64,000 nucleotides of DNA. It comes from Thalassobacillus sp043497085. Lineage in GTDB: Bacteria > Bacillota > Bacilli > Bacillales > Halobacillaceae. The position numbers and the translations under genes were made by a program. The notes beneath the pieces were generated by a model that was not told the origin of the DNA, searched no databases, and saw nothing but the letters and a program-made list of their open reading frames with translations. Below are positions 41,619 to 50,885 of the stretch, one piece after another (position 1 is the stretch's first letter; the number at the start of each line of letters is the position of its first letter). Location of the stretch: the NCBI GenBank assembly GCA_043497085.1, contig JBIEKI010000007.1. One strand, written 5' to 3'.

Positions 41619-42827
41619 CTAATCATTTAATGATTGGGAAGCCAGCCATTCCATAATCGTAGTTATTTTTCCATTGATTTTTGTAGAGGGGTCATTATTG
41701 AACAGATAAATCCATGAACAATGACTATGGTATTGGTATGGTGATCCTTCGCCACGTTTGTACAGCCCCGTTTTATCATGGACATCATCGTATAGGGATA
41801 GAAGGACATTGTCTGCGCCAGCTTCAATCATCCGGTTATACGTTGGAATGGTGTAGAGCTTAGGCGGTAAAACAGTGTCGTCTTTAGCATGAACGAACCA
41901 CGTTGGCGTCCTTATCATATTTTTAAGGTCTGTTTCGGAAATCAGCGAGTCATCCAACCCTTCACATACCGGAAATGCGGCCGCGAAATACCCAGGGTAA
42001 TCGCGAGTCATAAGCAACGTCATATATCCGCCATTCGATGCTCCCCCAATGTATATTCTATTGGTATCGATTGCAGGGTGGTCTGAAACATAGGCTTTGA
42101 TTAAAGCCATCAATGCCTCCTTGTAAATGGAAGTTCCATCCGCTTTTCCCGTAAACCCGTCCATCCATCTCGTCGGAGCTTGGGGAACCAATATGTATGC
42201 CCCATCAAAGTATTGTTGTATATCCTCTGTGGCAAAACTGACAGCCTTGTTAGCAGACAGGGGAAGCGTTGGGTCGGTGCCGCCTTCTCCGCCGCCATGA
42301 AGCCAAATGAGCAATGGCCTTTTCTGATTGTTTTTCTTCGGTACGTAATCAGCATAGGTCAAGGCAATATCATGATGTGTGAATTTTCCGGTCGAAAAAT
42401 CCTCTACAACTTTTTTTATGTCTCCAGCAAATGTGTCAATAACCAACCCGGAAAGGGTTTCATTACCAAGTTTGATATCTTCCGCTTGTGTGATTGTATA
42501 GTGTGAATCGATCCACTGATTAGCTTCCCCATCAAAATGATGAACCGAACCCAATTTATCAGTAGGCCCGATTTTCATATCTAAGCAAATGAATTTTTCA
42601 TCCTTTGCAGCCGGGAGTCCTTCCTCATTACAAACATAGGCTTTTGTTACGGGACGGTAGCCTTCATCCAGCAATGGCGTATCTAACCGTTTGTCGAATC
42701 TTTGCACATAAACGTTAAATGTTTTCTTGGTAATGGAGCTGACGGGTATTGTTTTGCCTAAATGAATAATCACCTTTGTAACCACAGGACCCCAGTCCTG
42801 AACCTCTGTGACAGTACGATAAGACAT
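41619..42827 (-). CDS. Prolyl-oligopeptidase-type esterase with N-terminal Ig-like domain
   Basis: A 402-residue serine esterase in two parts: an N-terminal Ig-like beta domain of the esterase type (VTEVQDWGPVVTKVIIHLGK, to about 150) and an alpha/beta-hydrolase domain from about 180. The oxyanion strand is LIWLHGGGEGG, the nucleophile is in YIGGASNGGYM, the acid near AKDDTVLPP, and the histidine in the C-terminal HSHCSW region. No signal peptide, so intracellular. Esterases of this layout work on plant or microbial glycan esters in some species. It lies next to, but outside, the glycan locus. Start at the ATG 42827; a GTG at 42875 is possible. Confidence 0.82.
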   Translation of the reverse strand: MSYRTVTEVQDWGPVVTKVIIHLGKTIPVSSITKKTFNVYVQRFDKRLDTPLLDEGYRPVTKAYVCNEEGLPAAKDEKFICLDMKIGPTDKLGSVHHFDGEANQWIDSHYTITQAEDIKLGNETLSGLVIDTFAGDIKKVVEDFSTGKFTHHDIALTYADYVPKKNNQKRPLLIWLHGGGEGGTDPTLPLSANKAVSFATEDIQQYFDGAYILVPQAPTRWMDGFTGKADGTSIYKEALMALIKAYVSDHPAIDTNRIYIGGASNGGYMTLLMTRDYPGYFAAAFPVCEGLDDSLISETDLKNMIRTPTWFVHAKDDTVLPPKLYTIPTYNRMIEAGADNVLLSLYDDVHDKTGLYKRGEGSPYQYHSHCSWIYLFNNDPSTKINGKITTIMEWLASQSLND

Positions 42828-43060
42828 GTCCTTTCCTGTTAAAATAATTCTCAACCTCCCCGAAGTGATATACACTCATAGTCTCTTCATTTAAGGTTAC
42901 CATGTTTTTCATTAAGAGGTTTTGTTAAAGCTTAATATTAATATTAGGCAGGAAGCAATCCAGTATCTAATAAATTACTCATTGAAATGGTAAAACAAAC
43001 CAAAGTATAGTACTTAAAACCTGAATTTTGACAAGCCGTGAAAAATTTCTGAAAATTATA

Positions 43061-43109
43061 TTGTAATCGCTTTCAAGTTTAGCTATAATTTTTATTGAAA
43101 CGTTTCAAT
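43061..43109 (+). promoter_or_regulatory. Promoter of the glycan locus with cre box and LacI operator
   Basis: -35 TTGTAA (43061-43066) and -10 TATAAT (43084-43089) are 17 bp apart. A perfect CcpA cre match, TGTAATCGCTTTCA (43062-43075), covers the -35. The 16-bp palindrome ATTGAAACGTTTCAAT (43094-43109) lies across the expected transcription start. This arrangement predicts glucose repression through CcpA and substrate induction through the LacI regulator. The rest of 42828-43153 shows nothing else. Confidence 0.85.
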
Positions 43110-43153
43110 GAAATGTTAACTTGCAGATGAAAGCTTAGAGAAGAGGGAATATA

Positions 43154-44143
43154 TTGGCTACTTTAAAGGATGTAGCAAAAAAAGCTGGCGTCAGTTTAGC
43201 AACTACTTCTTATGTAATGAATGGAAGTAATCTTATTACTGATGGAACGAAAGAAAAAGTTCTATCGGCGGCGAAAGAACTAGGATATCGCCCCAATGGA
43301 AATGCGAAAAATTTGAAGAAGAACAAAACCCATATCATCGGCTTTTTCTTAAGTGGATTCACGGGACCGTTTTTTAATGAATTGTTAGAAGGTATTCAGG
43401 ATACGGTCATTAAGAAGGGCTATGAGATGGTCGTATGTGCCTCTGACGATAAGCACCGTTTATTGTTGGAACAATACGTGGATGGTGCCATTATCCTGAA
43501 TTATCATATCGACGATAGTTTACTGGACAGTCTGGCGAGTGAAAAGTTTCCGTTGGTTGTTCTGGATCGAGATCTGAAAAATCCTCATATCAGCCAGGTT
43601 TTACTTCCGAACAAACTTGGCATGGAGCAGGTCGTTGATCATTTAGTAGAAGAAGGACATAAGCGGATCGGTTTTATTGCCGGATCTGAAGAATCGTTTG
43701 ATGGTGAAAGTCGTTTGGAAGGATTCAAAGAATCCCTTGCCAATAGAGGTTTGGTGTTTGATGAGAATGATTTGATCAGGGCTGATTTTACAGAAATCAG
43801 CGGTCTTCTCAGCATGAATGAGTATCTGGACAAGCAAGATGATTATCCGACAGCGTTTGTTTCTGCCAATGATGAAATGGCGATGGGGGCGATCAAAGCC
43901 GCACAGCAAAAAGGCTTGAAAGTTCCAGAAGATATCGCTTTTACTGGTTTTGATGATATTGACTTAGCCCGCTATTTTCAGCCATCTTTATCAACCGTCT
44001 GTGTCCAGAAAAAACAATGGGGACGGATTGCTGCAGAAACATTATTCCATATGCTGGATAAAAAGGCCGCTGTGGCAGAGGAGGAGATTACAATTGAATT
44101 TATTCCGAGGAAATCAAGCATGAAAGGAGTGAAGGTAGATTAA
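43154..44143 (+). CDS. LacI/GalR family regulator of the glycan locus
   Basis: A 329-residue repressor. The helix-turn-helix is TLKDVAKKAGVSLATTSYVM (3-22) with hinge helix GYRPNGNAKNLKK. The periplasmic-binding-like effector domain follows from about 60, ending with FDDIDLARYFQPSLSTVCVQ. TTG start after AAGAGGG. It is the first gene of the locus and sits under an operator palindrome that also occurs before the phosphorylase gene, so it probably represses both units until a sugar ligand binds. Confidence 0.93.
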   Translation: MATLKDVAKKAGVSLATTSYVMNGSNLITDGTKEKVLSAAKELGYRPNGNAKNLKKNKTHIIGFFLSGFTGPFFNELLEGIQDTVIKKGYEMVVCASDDKHRLLLEQYVDGAIILNYHIDDSLLDSLASEKFPLVVLDRDLKNPHISQVLLPNKLGMEQVVDHLVEEGHKRIGFIAGSEESFDGESRLEGFKESLANRGLVFDENDLIRADFTEISGLLSMNEYLDKQDDYPTAFVSANDEMAMGAIKAAQQKGLKVPEDIAFTGFDDIDLARYFQPSLSTVCVQKKQWGRIAAETLFHMLDKKAAVAEEEITIEFIPRKSSMKGVKVD

Positions 44144-46502
44144 AGTAGAAAACGAAAAAATCATTATCAATGGTAAAGAGACGTTGCTTTATGGAGCTGA
44201 ACTTCATTATTTCCGTATCCCTAAACAGGACTGGCGCAGCCGTATCCAGGAAGCGAAAGATGCTGGAATCAATATGATCAGCACGTATGTACCGTGGATG
44301 TTCCATGAATATGAAGAGGGCTCCATTGACCTTACAGGGGAAACGAGGGGTGAACGCGATTTCCAGGCATTTTTACAAGTGGTGTCTGAAGAGGATATGT
44401 ATTGTCTTGTTCGTCCGGGCCCCTATGTCATGGCGGAAATTGTGGATCACGGGGTTCCAGCCTGGTTCATTGAAAATTATCCGGAAGCTATGGCACAGAC
44501 AGATGAAGGGAAGGCACATCCGACAAGGGTGGTCAGTTATATGCACCCGACCTTTTTAGAAAAGGTGGAAAACTGGTACAACGAAGTCTGTTCCATCATT
44601 AAGCCTTATCAGGTCGACGCAGGCGGCCCGGTGATCATGTTCCAGCTTGACAATGAAGTCGGCATGTTCCATTGGGTTACCAATCAGGGTGATTACAATC
44701 AAGTGACGACCCAACAATTCGAACGATACTTAAAAGAAAAACAAGTGGCAGAAACTGCAAATCTTGAAGTCTATGAAACTGCCTACAATATCGATAAGCC
44801 GGTTACCTATATGGTGAATCATCCCGAGGAACCTATTGCGCAACTACTTAAAAATGAATATTACCTGTTTATGCGAAATCATTATCGTATTTATCTTGAA
44901 CACTTGAAAGACCTGGCGCACCAAAAGGGCATAAGCGTTCCTTTTGTCGTCAATATACACGGTTTTCATACGATCGATTACCTGAAAAGGGGCACCATGT
45001 ACCCGATTGGTGTGGCGCAATTGATGGAAGCGGCGAAAATGGAAGATACCATGATGGCCGGCGATTATTATATAGGCAATATTGAGTTTGATAATTATGT
45101 CGATGTCGTACTGGCCAATGCTTTTACAAAAGCAATTCAATCGCCGGATCAGCCGCTGTTTTCAGCTGAGTTCCAGGGCGGATGTTCTTCTGATAAGCCG
45201 CGATTGCAGCCGAGCACCTTCGATTTGACGACACGTCTTTGTTTTGCGAATGGGATGAATGCCGTCAATTATTACATGTTCGTCGGTGGCGAAAACTATG
45301 AAAATATCGGGTTGAATGGAAGAAGGCATGAATGGCAGGCACCGCTGTCAGCTTCTGGAGAGAAGAAACCGCATTTTCAGACAATCCAGCACTTAGGAAA
45401 GATGTTCCATACGTTTGAAAAATCATTACTTGATTCGACCCAAACAACCAATACTTGTGTGGCGTTTTATCCGGATTACTACATGACGGAATATAGTAAT
45501 CTTTTTTCTTCCACCATTATTGAAACGTTTCAACGGGAGCGAGATCTCCATCTCTACAACGGTGTAGCGAGGGGATTGCGAGTCAATAACATCATTTTTG
45601 AAAGTCTCAATATCCAAAACAGCGAGCGGATCAATGTAGAAGAAGTGCCGACGCTGTGGATGTTCTCCATGAACTGGATGGATGCCCGTGTGCAGCAGAA
45701 GCTGGTCGATTATCTGGAAGATGGCGGACACTTGGTTCTGTTTCCATCTATTCCTGCCAAGGATATTAATTACAACGCTTGTACGCTGCTCAAAGATTAC
45801 ATCGATGTTGGTTTGAATGGCAGGAAGACTGGTTTTGCCACGGTTGGTGACATCGATAGCGTCCAAACGAAATACATGGAGACATTCGACGTGGATGAAG
45901 GTGCATTTGCCTGGTCGGAAGATGAGGACAAGAGTGTTGCGGCTTTTGAGAAGAAGTTGGGTAAAGGCAGGGTGACTGTTTTCGGTATCGGCCTGGAGCT
46001 TAATTACCATTATCAATATGACGTGGTTCAACAACTGGCTGAACGAGTGGGCATCACAAGCAGCTTTACATTAGAAGATGAACTGGATATCTCTATAAGA
46101 GAGATTGCTAAAGATAGTTATTTTGTGTTTCTCCATAATTTCGATGAATACAAGAAGGTAACTCCCATTCAAAAAGATGCACAACCATTATTTGATGGCG
46201 CATCGATTACAGTTCCGCCGAAAAGCGGGTTGATGCTTCCGGTTAATATTCCAATTACGGAGGATGTAAAGCTCCTATATGGTACGGCAGAAATCTTTGA
46301 TGTTACCCGGACCAAAGACACGTTATCCCTGGATGTGAAACTGAAACAGACCGAGGATGAAATCGTGTTGGAATCGACACGCTGGCAGCCATTGGAAACT
46401 GCTGGAGTGGAGGTGGAGAAAAAAACGGACCATCAGTTCAAAGTCAAACTGCTTCCATCAATGGAAGAAAAAGTGACAATCAATTTTGTTGAAGCTACTT
46501 AA
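44139..46502 (+). CDS. GH35 family glycoside hydrolase, first copy
   Basis: A glycoside hydrolase annotated in databases as beta-galactosidase. It opens with GAELHYFRIPKQDWRSRIQE and STYVPWMFHEYEEG, the GH35 barrel start. From the start used here the acid/base is Glu173 in FQLDNEVGM and the nucleophile Glu344 in SAEFQGG. The frame has a TAG at 44136, so the only canonical start is the TTG at 44184, which would delete the first strand. Fifteen codons upstream an ATT (44139), nine bases after GGAG, restores KVENEKIIINGKETLL, matching the N-terminus of the second GH35 at 62430. I therefore propose ATT initiation. 787 residues, no signal peptide, so it acts on imported oligosaccharides; specificity may be beta-1,2-glucosyl rather than galactosyl. 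Confidence 0.85.
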   Translation: MKVENEKIIINGKETLLYGAELHYFRIPKQDWRSRIQEAKDAGINMISTYVPWMFHEYEEGSIDLTGETRGERDFQAFLQVVSEEDMYCLVRPGPYVMAEIVDHGVPAWFIENYPEAMAQTDEGKAHPTRVVSYMHPTFLEKVENWYNEVCSIIKPYQVDAGGPVIMFQLDNEVGMFHWVTNQGDYNQVTTQQFERYLKEKQVAETANLEVYETAYNIDKPVTYMVNHPEEPIAQLLKNEYYLFMRNHYRIYLEHLKDLAHQKGISVPFVVNIHGFHTIDYLKRGTMYPIGVAQLMEAAKMEDTMMAGDYYIGNIEFDNYVDVVLANAFTKAIQSPDQPLFSAEFQGGCSSDKPRLQPSTFDLTTRLCFANGMNAVNYYMFVGGENYENIGLNGRRHEWQAPLSASGEKKPHFQTIQHLGKMFHTFEKSLLDSTQTTNTCVAFYPDYYMTEYSNLFSSTIIETFQRERDLHLYNGVARGLRVNNIIFESLNIQNSERINVEEVPTLWMFSMNWMDARVQQKLVDYLEDGGHLVLFPSIPAKDINYNACTLLKDYIDVGLNGRKTGFATVGDIDSVQTKYMETFDVDEGAFAWSEDEDKSVAAFEKKLGKGRVTVFGIGLELNYHYQYDVVQQLAERVGITSSFTLEDELDISIREIAKDSYFVFLHNFDEYKKVTPIQKDAQPLFDGASITVPPKSGLMLPVNIPITEDVKLLYGTAEIFDVTRTKDTLSLDVKLKQTEDEIVLESTRWQPLETAGVEVEKKTDHQFKVKLLPSMEEKVTINFVEAT
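45519..45533. promoter_or_regulatory. Candidate intragenic LacI operator
   Basis: ATTGAAACGTTTCAA inside the GH35 coding sequence matches 15 of 16 bases of the palindrome at 43094 and 58963. The 14-bp core TTGAAACGTTTCAA is perfect. It could serve as an auxiliary looping operator or a roadblock site. Confidence 0.5.
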
Positions 46503-46541
46503 GCCCTTTGATTTACCAAAAAATTAGAAGAGGTGTATAAG

Positions 46542-47921
46542 ATGAAAAAATGGTTTTCTTTCGTATCTTTGTTTGCGATTTTCGCACTTTTGGTTGCTTG
46601 TTCTGACGATTCCCAGTCAGAAGGAAAAGAATCAGATGATGGTGGCAGTGACAGTGGGGAAGAAGTAACCCTTTCCATAGCGAGTTGGTCGTTCGGTGCA
46701 GAAGGAGAAGCAAACCTGGATCGTATGATGCTGGAAGCGTTCATGGAAGAGCACCCGAACATCAAGGTGGAAATTGATGATTCCATCAGTGATCCTTGGA
46801 ATGAATCTCTCGCTTCAGCAGCCAGTGGCGGTGAAATGCCGGATGTGTACGCAGTTCCTCATTTACCGACTGCTATCGCTAATGACTGGATGCTGGATGT
46901 TACGGAGTATGTGGAAGCAGATGAAGACTATGACACTCTGCCTGATACCGTAAAGGAAGCTAACTCATATAGTGGGACAGTATATGGCATTCCTGCTGCT
47001 CAACACATTCTTGGTTATTACGTAAATAAAGATTTGTTCAATGAAGCGAACCTGGATGTTCCATACCTTGGCATGAGTATCGATGAATTTACTTCAGCTG
47101 TAAGTAATATTACGAATGTTAACCAAGGTGTCATCGGTTTGAACGAAGCCAATGCCATTCCTGAGTGGTACCCCGCTGCTGCAAGCGACGAATTGGGCTG
47201 GTATACATTCAATGATGGATTTCATTTAAATAGTAACGAATTTATTAGCGGAATCGAACTGGCAAGTAATATTAATACGAATGGATATGCTTATGCCACT
47301 TTATCGGAAGATGAAAAAGCAAACTTCGACGGTGAAGATGCTAATGAAGTATGGATGAACAGTGGTATCGGAATCAGATGGGATGGCAGCTGGGCAATCG
47401 GTGTCTATGAGCAAAACGCGGACTTCGACTGGGATTTCATCGGTATTCCAGGTGATAGAACCGTCATTACCCACGACTATTATGGTATTTCCAGTGCTAC
47501 AGAGCATCCGGAAGAAGCATATGAGCTAGCGAAATGGATGGGCTTTGGTAAAGAAGGATACATGAAGCGGATGGAAATTGCTGATGCGGAAGAAGAAGTA
47601 AGCCTTAATGGTGTACCTTTGCTGAACGATCAGGAAGTGCTGGATGCTTACTTTGAAAGAGTAGACGTGCCAGGTCTTGAGGAATCTTACGAGAACATTG
47701 AAAATGCGGTGGTTGAACCGTTCAAAACGACACCTGGATATGGACAAGCACGATGGGAAGCACCGACTGGCGTAGCCGTAGGGGAAGAAGGAAATGCTAC
47801 GATGGGTGCTTTGATTGATGCAAGTACCAAAGGAGATATCAATATCGAAAATTATACGGGCCAGATCAATGAGCTGGCTAATCAGAAATACCAGGAAGAA
47901 CTTGAAGCAATCGGAGAGTAA
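46542..47921 (+). CDS. Sugar ABC transporter solute-binding lipoprotein
   Basis: A 459-residue extracellular binding protein of the family 1 (MalE-like) group. The signal peptide ends in lipobox LVAC (Cys20), followed by a serine/aspartate/glutamate-rich linker to about 45 and a two-lobe binding domain (LSIASWSFGAEGEANLDRMM at its first strand, GIRWDGSWAIGVYEQNADFD in the middle). ATG at 46542 after AGAGGTG. One of two binding proteins in the locus, so it may deliver to a different permease pair than the large one next to it. Confidence 0.9.
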   Translation: MKKWFSFVSLFAIFALLVACSDDSQSEGKESDDGGSDSGEEVTLSIASWSFGAEGEANLDRMMLEAFMEEHPNIKVEIDDSISDPWNESLASAASGGEMPDVYAVPHLPTAIANDWMLDVTEYVEADEDYDTLPDTVKEANSYSGTVYGIPAAQHILGYYVNKDLFNEANLDVPYLGMSIDEFTSAVSNITNVNQGVIGLNEANAIPEWYPAAASDELGWYTFNDGFHLNSNEFISGIELASNINTNGYAYATLSEDEKANFDGEDANEVWMNSGIGIRWDGSWAIGVYEQNADFDWDFIGIPGDRTVITHDYYGISSATEHPEEAYELAKWMGFGKEGYMKRMEIADAEEEVSLNGVPLLNDQEVLDAYFERVDVPGLEESYENIENAVVEPFKTTPGYGQARWEAPTGVAVGEEGNATMGALIDASTKGDINIENYTGQINELANQKYQEELEAIGE

Positions 47922-47951
47922 AGCTTTGAGAAAGGTTGAGGAGGTAACATC

Positions 47952-50885
47952 ATGAAATCTAAAGTGCTGTTATGGTCGCTATTAGTGGTGTTTTTTATGC
48001 CCCAGTCGATTGCTCAAGCGAATGGTGATGAAGACGGAATTGATGCTGTCGAACAAGTCGAAGAACAGAGTTATCGCCTCGAACTCAACGAATGGAAGGA
48101 ACAAGGTTTGGATAGCACCGCTCAATTCGAGCGTGCTATCCCACCTTCTTCATTTACAGGAATTGATGATGATGCATTATTACCATCTTCGGAGAGCCAA
48201 GGTTATGGGGATCGCGTATTCTATTGGCGTAATCAAAAATCATTAACGGTTGAAGTAGAGGTAGAAGAAGAAGGAGTATATGAGATTGGTTTTGATTATT
48301 TACCACAAGGTGATTTGATAATGCCAATAGAGGGTGCAATCCAGGTTAATGGTAAATATCCTTTCTCAGAGAGCAGGCAGATCGTGTTTCCGAGTAAATG
48401 GAAAAACGAAACGGAAGATTTCGAAACCGATCGCTCAGGCAATGAAATCATTCCGAAGCAGCAGCCTATCAAGGAATGGTCGCATGTAAAAGCCGAGGAT
48501 TCTACATACATGTACAAACGCCCGCTTAAATTTCATTTGAATGAAGGAAAAAATACGATTACATTACTTAACTTAAGGGGCGAGATGCTAGTTGGTGATG
48601 TTCATGTTACTTCCCCTAAGCAAATCCCTGATTATCAAAGCTACTTAGATAATCATCCGGATGCGGATAAACAGAAGGAATTGAAGGTATTTGAAGCAGA
48701 ACATCCTTCTGAGAAAAACAGCTCTTATATCAGACCGGAGTCGACAGAGGACCCATCCGTACACCCTTATGATAAAGATAACCTGCTATTGAACACATTT
48801 GGGGGCGATTCCTGGAGTGAGCCGGGGCAGACAGTCAGCTGGGAAGTGGATGTCGATGAAGCCGGGTTCTATCAATTGACATTCAAGGCGTTACAGGATA
48901 AAGAATCAAAATCCCCTGTTTACCGGAAATTATTGATCAATGGACATGTTCCTTTTGAGGAAGTGGAACAGTACCAATTCCAATATAGTAAGAAATGGTT
49001 CAACGAGACCATTAGTAATGAAGATGGAGACCCTTACTTCTTTTATTTAGAAGAAGGAACAAACAAGATAAGTCTGAAAGCAGATCCCTCTATTCATTCG
49101 CGTGTCTTATTTGTAATCGATGAAGTCATGCGGGAGATTGATAAGTTATCCTTATCGATTCGAAAGTTAGTGGGTAATCAGTCAGGATCCCGAGATTGGG
49201 AGATTGAAGAATATATCCCTGGCATCGATAAACAAATAGAGGGCTGGGCCGGACAATTGAAAGAAGAAGTGGCCTATCTCCGTTCGCTAAGTAGTGGGGA
49301 GGATTCTACTGAGGTTACTTCTTTGAATATCGCGATCGATAAGTTAGAAAAACTGGCAGCAGAACCGGATGAGATTCCGAATCGCCTGACCCAATTATCG
49401 ACAGGCTCTAATTCCGCTGCCCAGCTGCTGGGTGAAATAGCGATGGACCTTTCTGCACAGCCATTGTTATTGGATCGCTTCTATGTTCACGGAGACACTG
49501 GACTCCCGGATGCTGAGGCTGGATTTTTAACAAAAGCGAAAGACTCGGTCGTAAGCTTTTTACAATCATTCGGAGAAGATAATCTCGCTACCTCTGAAGT
49601 CGCGGACGATACGCTCGAAGTGTGGGTGAACCGTCCGAGACAGTATGTTGAATTGCTTCAGAATATTACGGATCAGAATTTTACACCGGAAACAGGGATC
49701 AAAGTAAAGTACTCTTTGATGCCGGATGAACAAAAGCTCGTTCTGGCAAGCGCTGCCAACACGCAGCCGGATTTGGCCCTTGGGATCAGTAACTGGGTGC
49801 CGTATGAACTTGCGATTCGTGGAGCTGCCGTGGACTTGAGACAATTCGAAGACTTCAACGAGGTAGGGAAACAATTTTCACCAGGTGCATTCCTGCCGTT
49901 AGTGATAGAAGATGGTGTCTACGCTTTACCTGAGACGCAGGACTTTTTCGTCCAGTTTTACAGAAAGGACATCATGGAAGAGTTGGACATCCCTATCCCA
50001 AATACATGGGATGAAGTGACAGAAATTTTGCCGGAATTACAGCGCTATGGGATGAATTATTATACCCCATTAGCACAGGAATCTGCGTTCAAAGCATTCC
50101 AGGTCACTACACCGTTCATCTATCAGTTTAACGGCAGCCTATATGAAGAAGATGGCATGGGAACGACCATTGATGAAGAGAATGCATTGGAAGGTATCCA
50201 GTTCATGGCTGATTTAAGTACGATTTACAGCATGCCATTGCAGGTGCCGAAATTTTATAACCATTTCCGGTACTCGACGCTTCCTATCGGTGTAGCGCCA
50301 TTTGGGACCTATGTCGAGCTGACAACCGCCGCTCCGGAAATCTCCGGGTGGTGGGATATCACCCCGCAGCCTGGGATCGAACAGGAAGATGGCACGGTGG
50401 AAAGATGGGCACCTGGTTCCGGCCAGGCATCGATGATTTTTGACGGGAGCGGTAAAAAAGAAGATGCCTGGGAGCTGTTGAAGTGGTGGATGTCGACAGA
50501 AACTCAGACAGAATTTGCCGTTACGTTACAGACGTTATTCGGACCGGAATATATGTGGAACACAGCGAATCTCCAATCGTTTGAACAATTGCCATTGCCG
50601 GAAGAGCACAAAGAAGTCGTCCTCGAGCAGTGGAAGTATTTAAGGGAAGTACCGAAAACACCGTACTCCTATATGGTAGAACGTGAGATTAGTAACGTAT
50701 GGAATAAGGTCGTCTTTGATGGCGAAAATGCCCGTGCCGCTGTCGATGACAGCGTGATATTGATCAATCGTGAAATGCGGAGGAAGCTTGAAGAATTCGG
50801 TTATATGGAAGATGGTGAAGTGGTCAAGCCGTATACGATCCCGACCATAGAAACAATCGAAAGGTGGCTGGAAGCAGATGAATAA
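47952..50885 (+). CDS. Large solute-binding protein with N-terminal beta-sandwich domains
   Basis: A 977-residue exported protein, about twice the length of normal sugar-binding proteins. It has a signal peptide (1-24, no lipobox cysteine). Two carbohydrate-binding-like beta-sandwich units lie at about 85-225 (VEVEVEEEGVYEIGFDYLPQ) and 260-390 (WEVDVDEAGFYQLTFKALQD), a helical linker at 395-510, and a family 1 solute-binding domain from about 550 to 930 (LEVWVNRPRQYVELLQNITD, VYALPETQDFFVQFYRKDIM, GWWDITPQPG). Overlaps the next permease gene by 8 bp. The N-terminal domains probably hold a polymer or long oligosaccharide at the surface. Confidence 0.85.
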   Translation: MKSKVLLWSLLVVFFMPQSIAQANGDEDGIDAVEQVEEQSYRLELNEWKEQGLDSTAQFERAIPPSSFTGIDDDALLPSSESQGYGDRVFYWRNQKSLTVEVEVEEEGVYEIGFDYLPQGDLIMPIEGAIQVNGKYPFSESRQIVFPSKWKNETEDFETDRSGNEIIPKQQPIKEWSHVKAEDSTYMYKRPLKFHLNEGKNTITLLNLRGEMLVGDVHVTSPKQIPDYQSYLDNHPDADKQKELKVFEAEHPSEKNSSYIRPESTEDPSVHPYDKDNLLLNTFGGDSWSEPGQTVSWEVDVDEAGFYQLTFKALQDKESKSPVYRKLLINGHVPFEEVEQYQFQYSKKWFNETISNEDGDPYFFYLEEGTNKISLKADPSIHSRVLFVIDEVMREIDKLSLSIRKLVGNQSGSRDWEIEEYIPGIDKQIEGWAGQLKEEVAYLRSLSSGEDSTEVTSLNIAIDKLEKLAAEPDEIPNRLTQLSTGSNSAAQLLGEIAMDLSAQPLLLDRFYVHGDTGLPDAEAGFLTKAKDSVVSFLQSFGEDNLATSEVADDTLEVWVNRPRQYVELLQNITDQNFTPETGIKVKYSLMPDEQKLVLASAANTQPDLALGISNWVPYELAIRGAAVDLRQFEDFNEVGKQFSPGAFLPLVIEDGVYALPETQDFFVQFYRKDIMEELDIPIPNTWDEVTEILPELQRYGMNYYTPLAQESAFKAFQVTTPFIYQFNGSLYEEDGMGTTIDEENALEGIQFMADLSTIYSMPLQVPKFYNHFRYSTLPIGVAPFGTYVELTTAAPEISGWWDITPQPGIEQEDGTVERWAPGSGQASMIFDGSGKKEDAWELLKWWMSTETQTEFAVTLQTLFGPEYMWNTANLQSFEQLPLPEEHKEVVLEQWKYLREVPKTPYSYMVEREISNVWNKVVFDGENARAAVDDSVILINREMRRKLEEFGYMEDGEVVKPYTIPTIETIERWLEADE

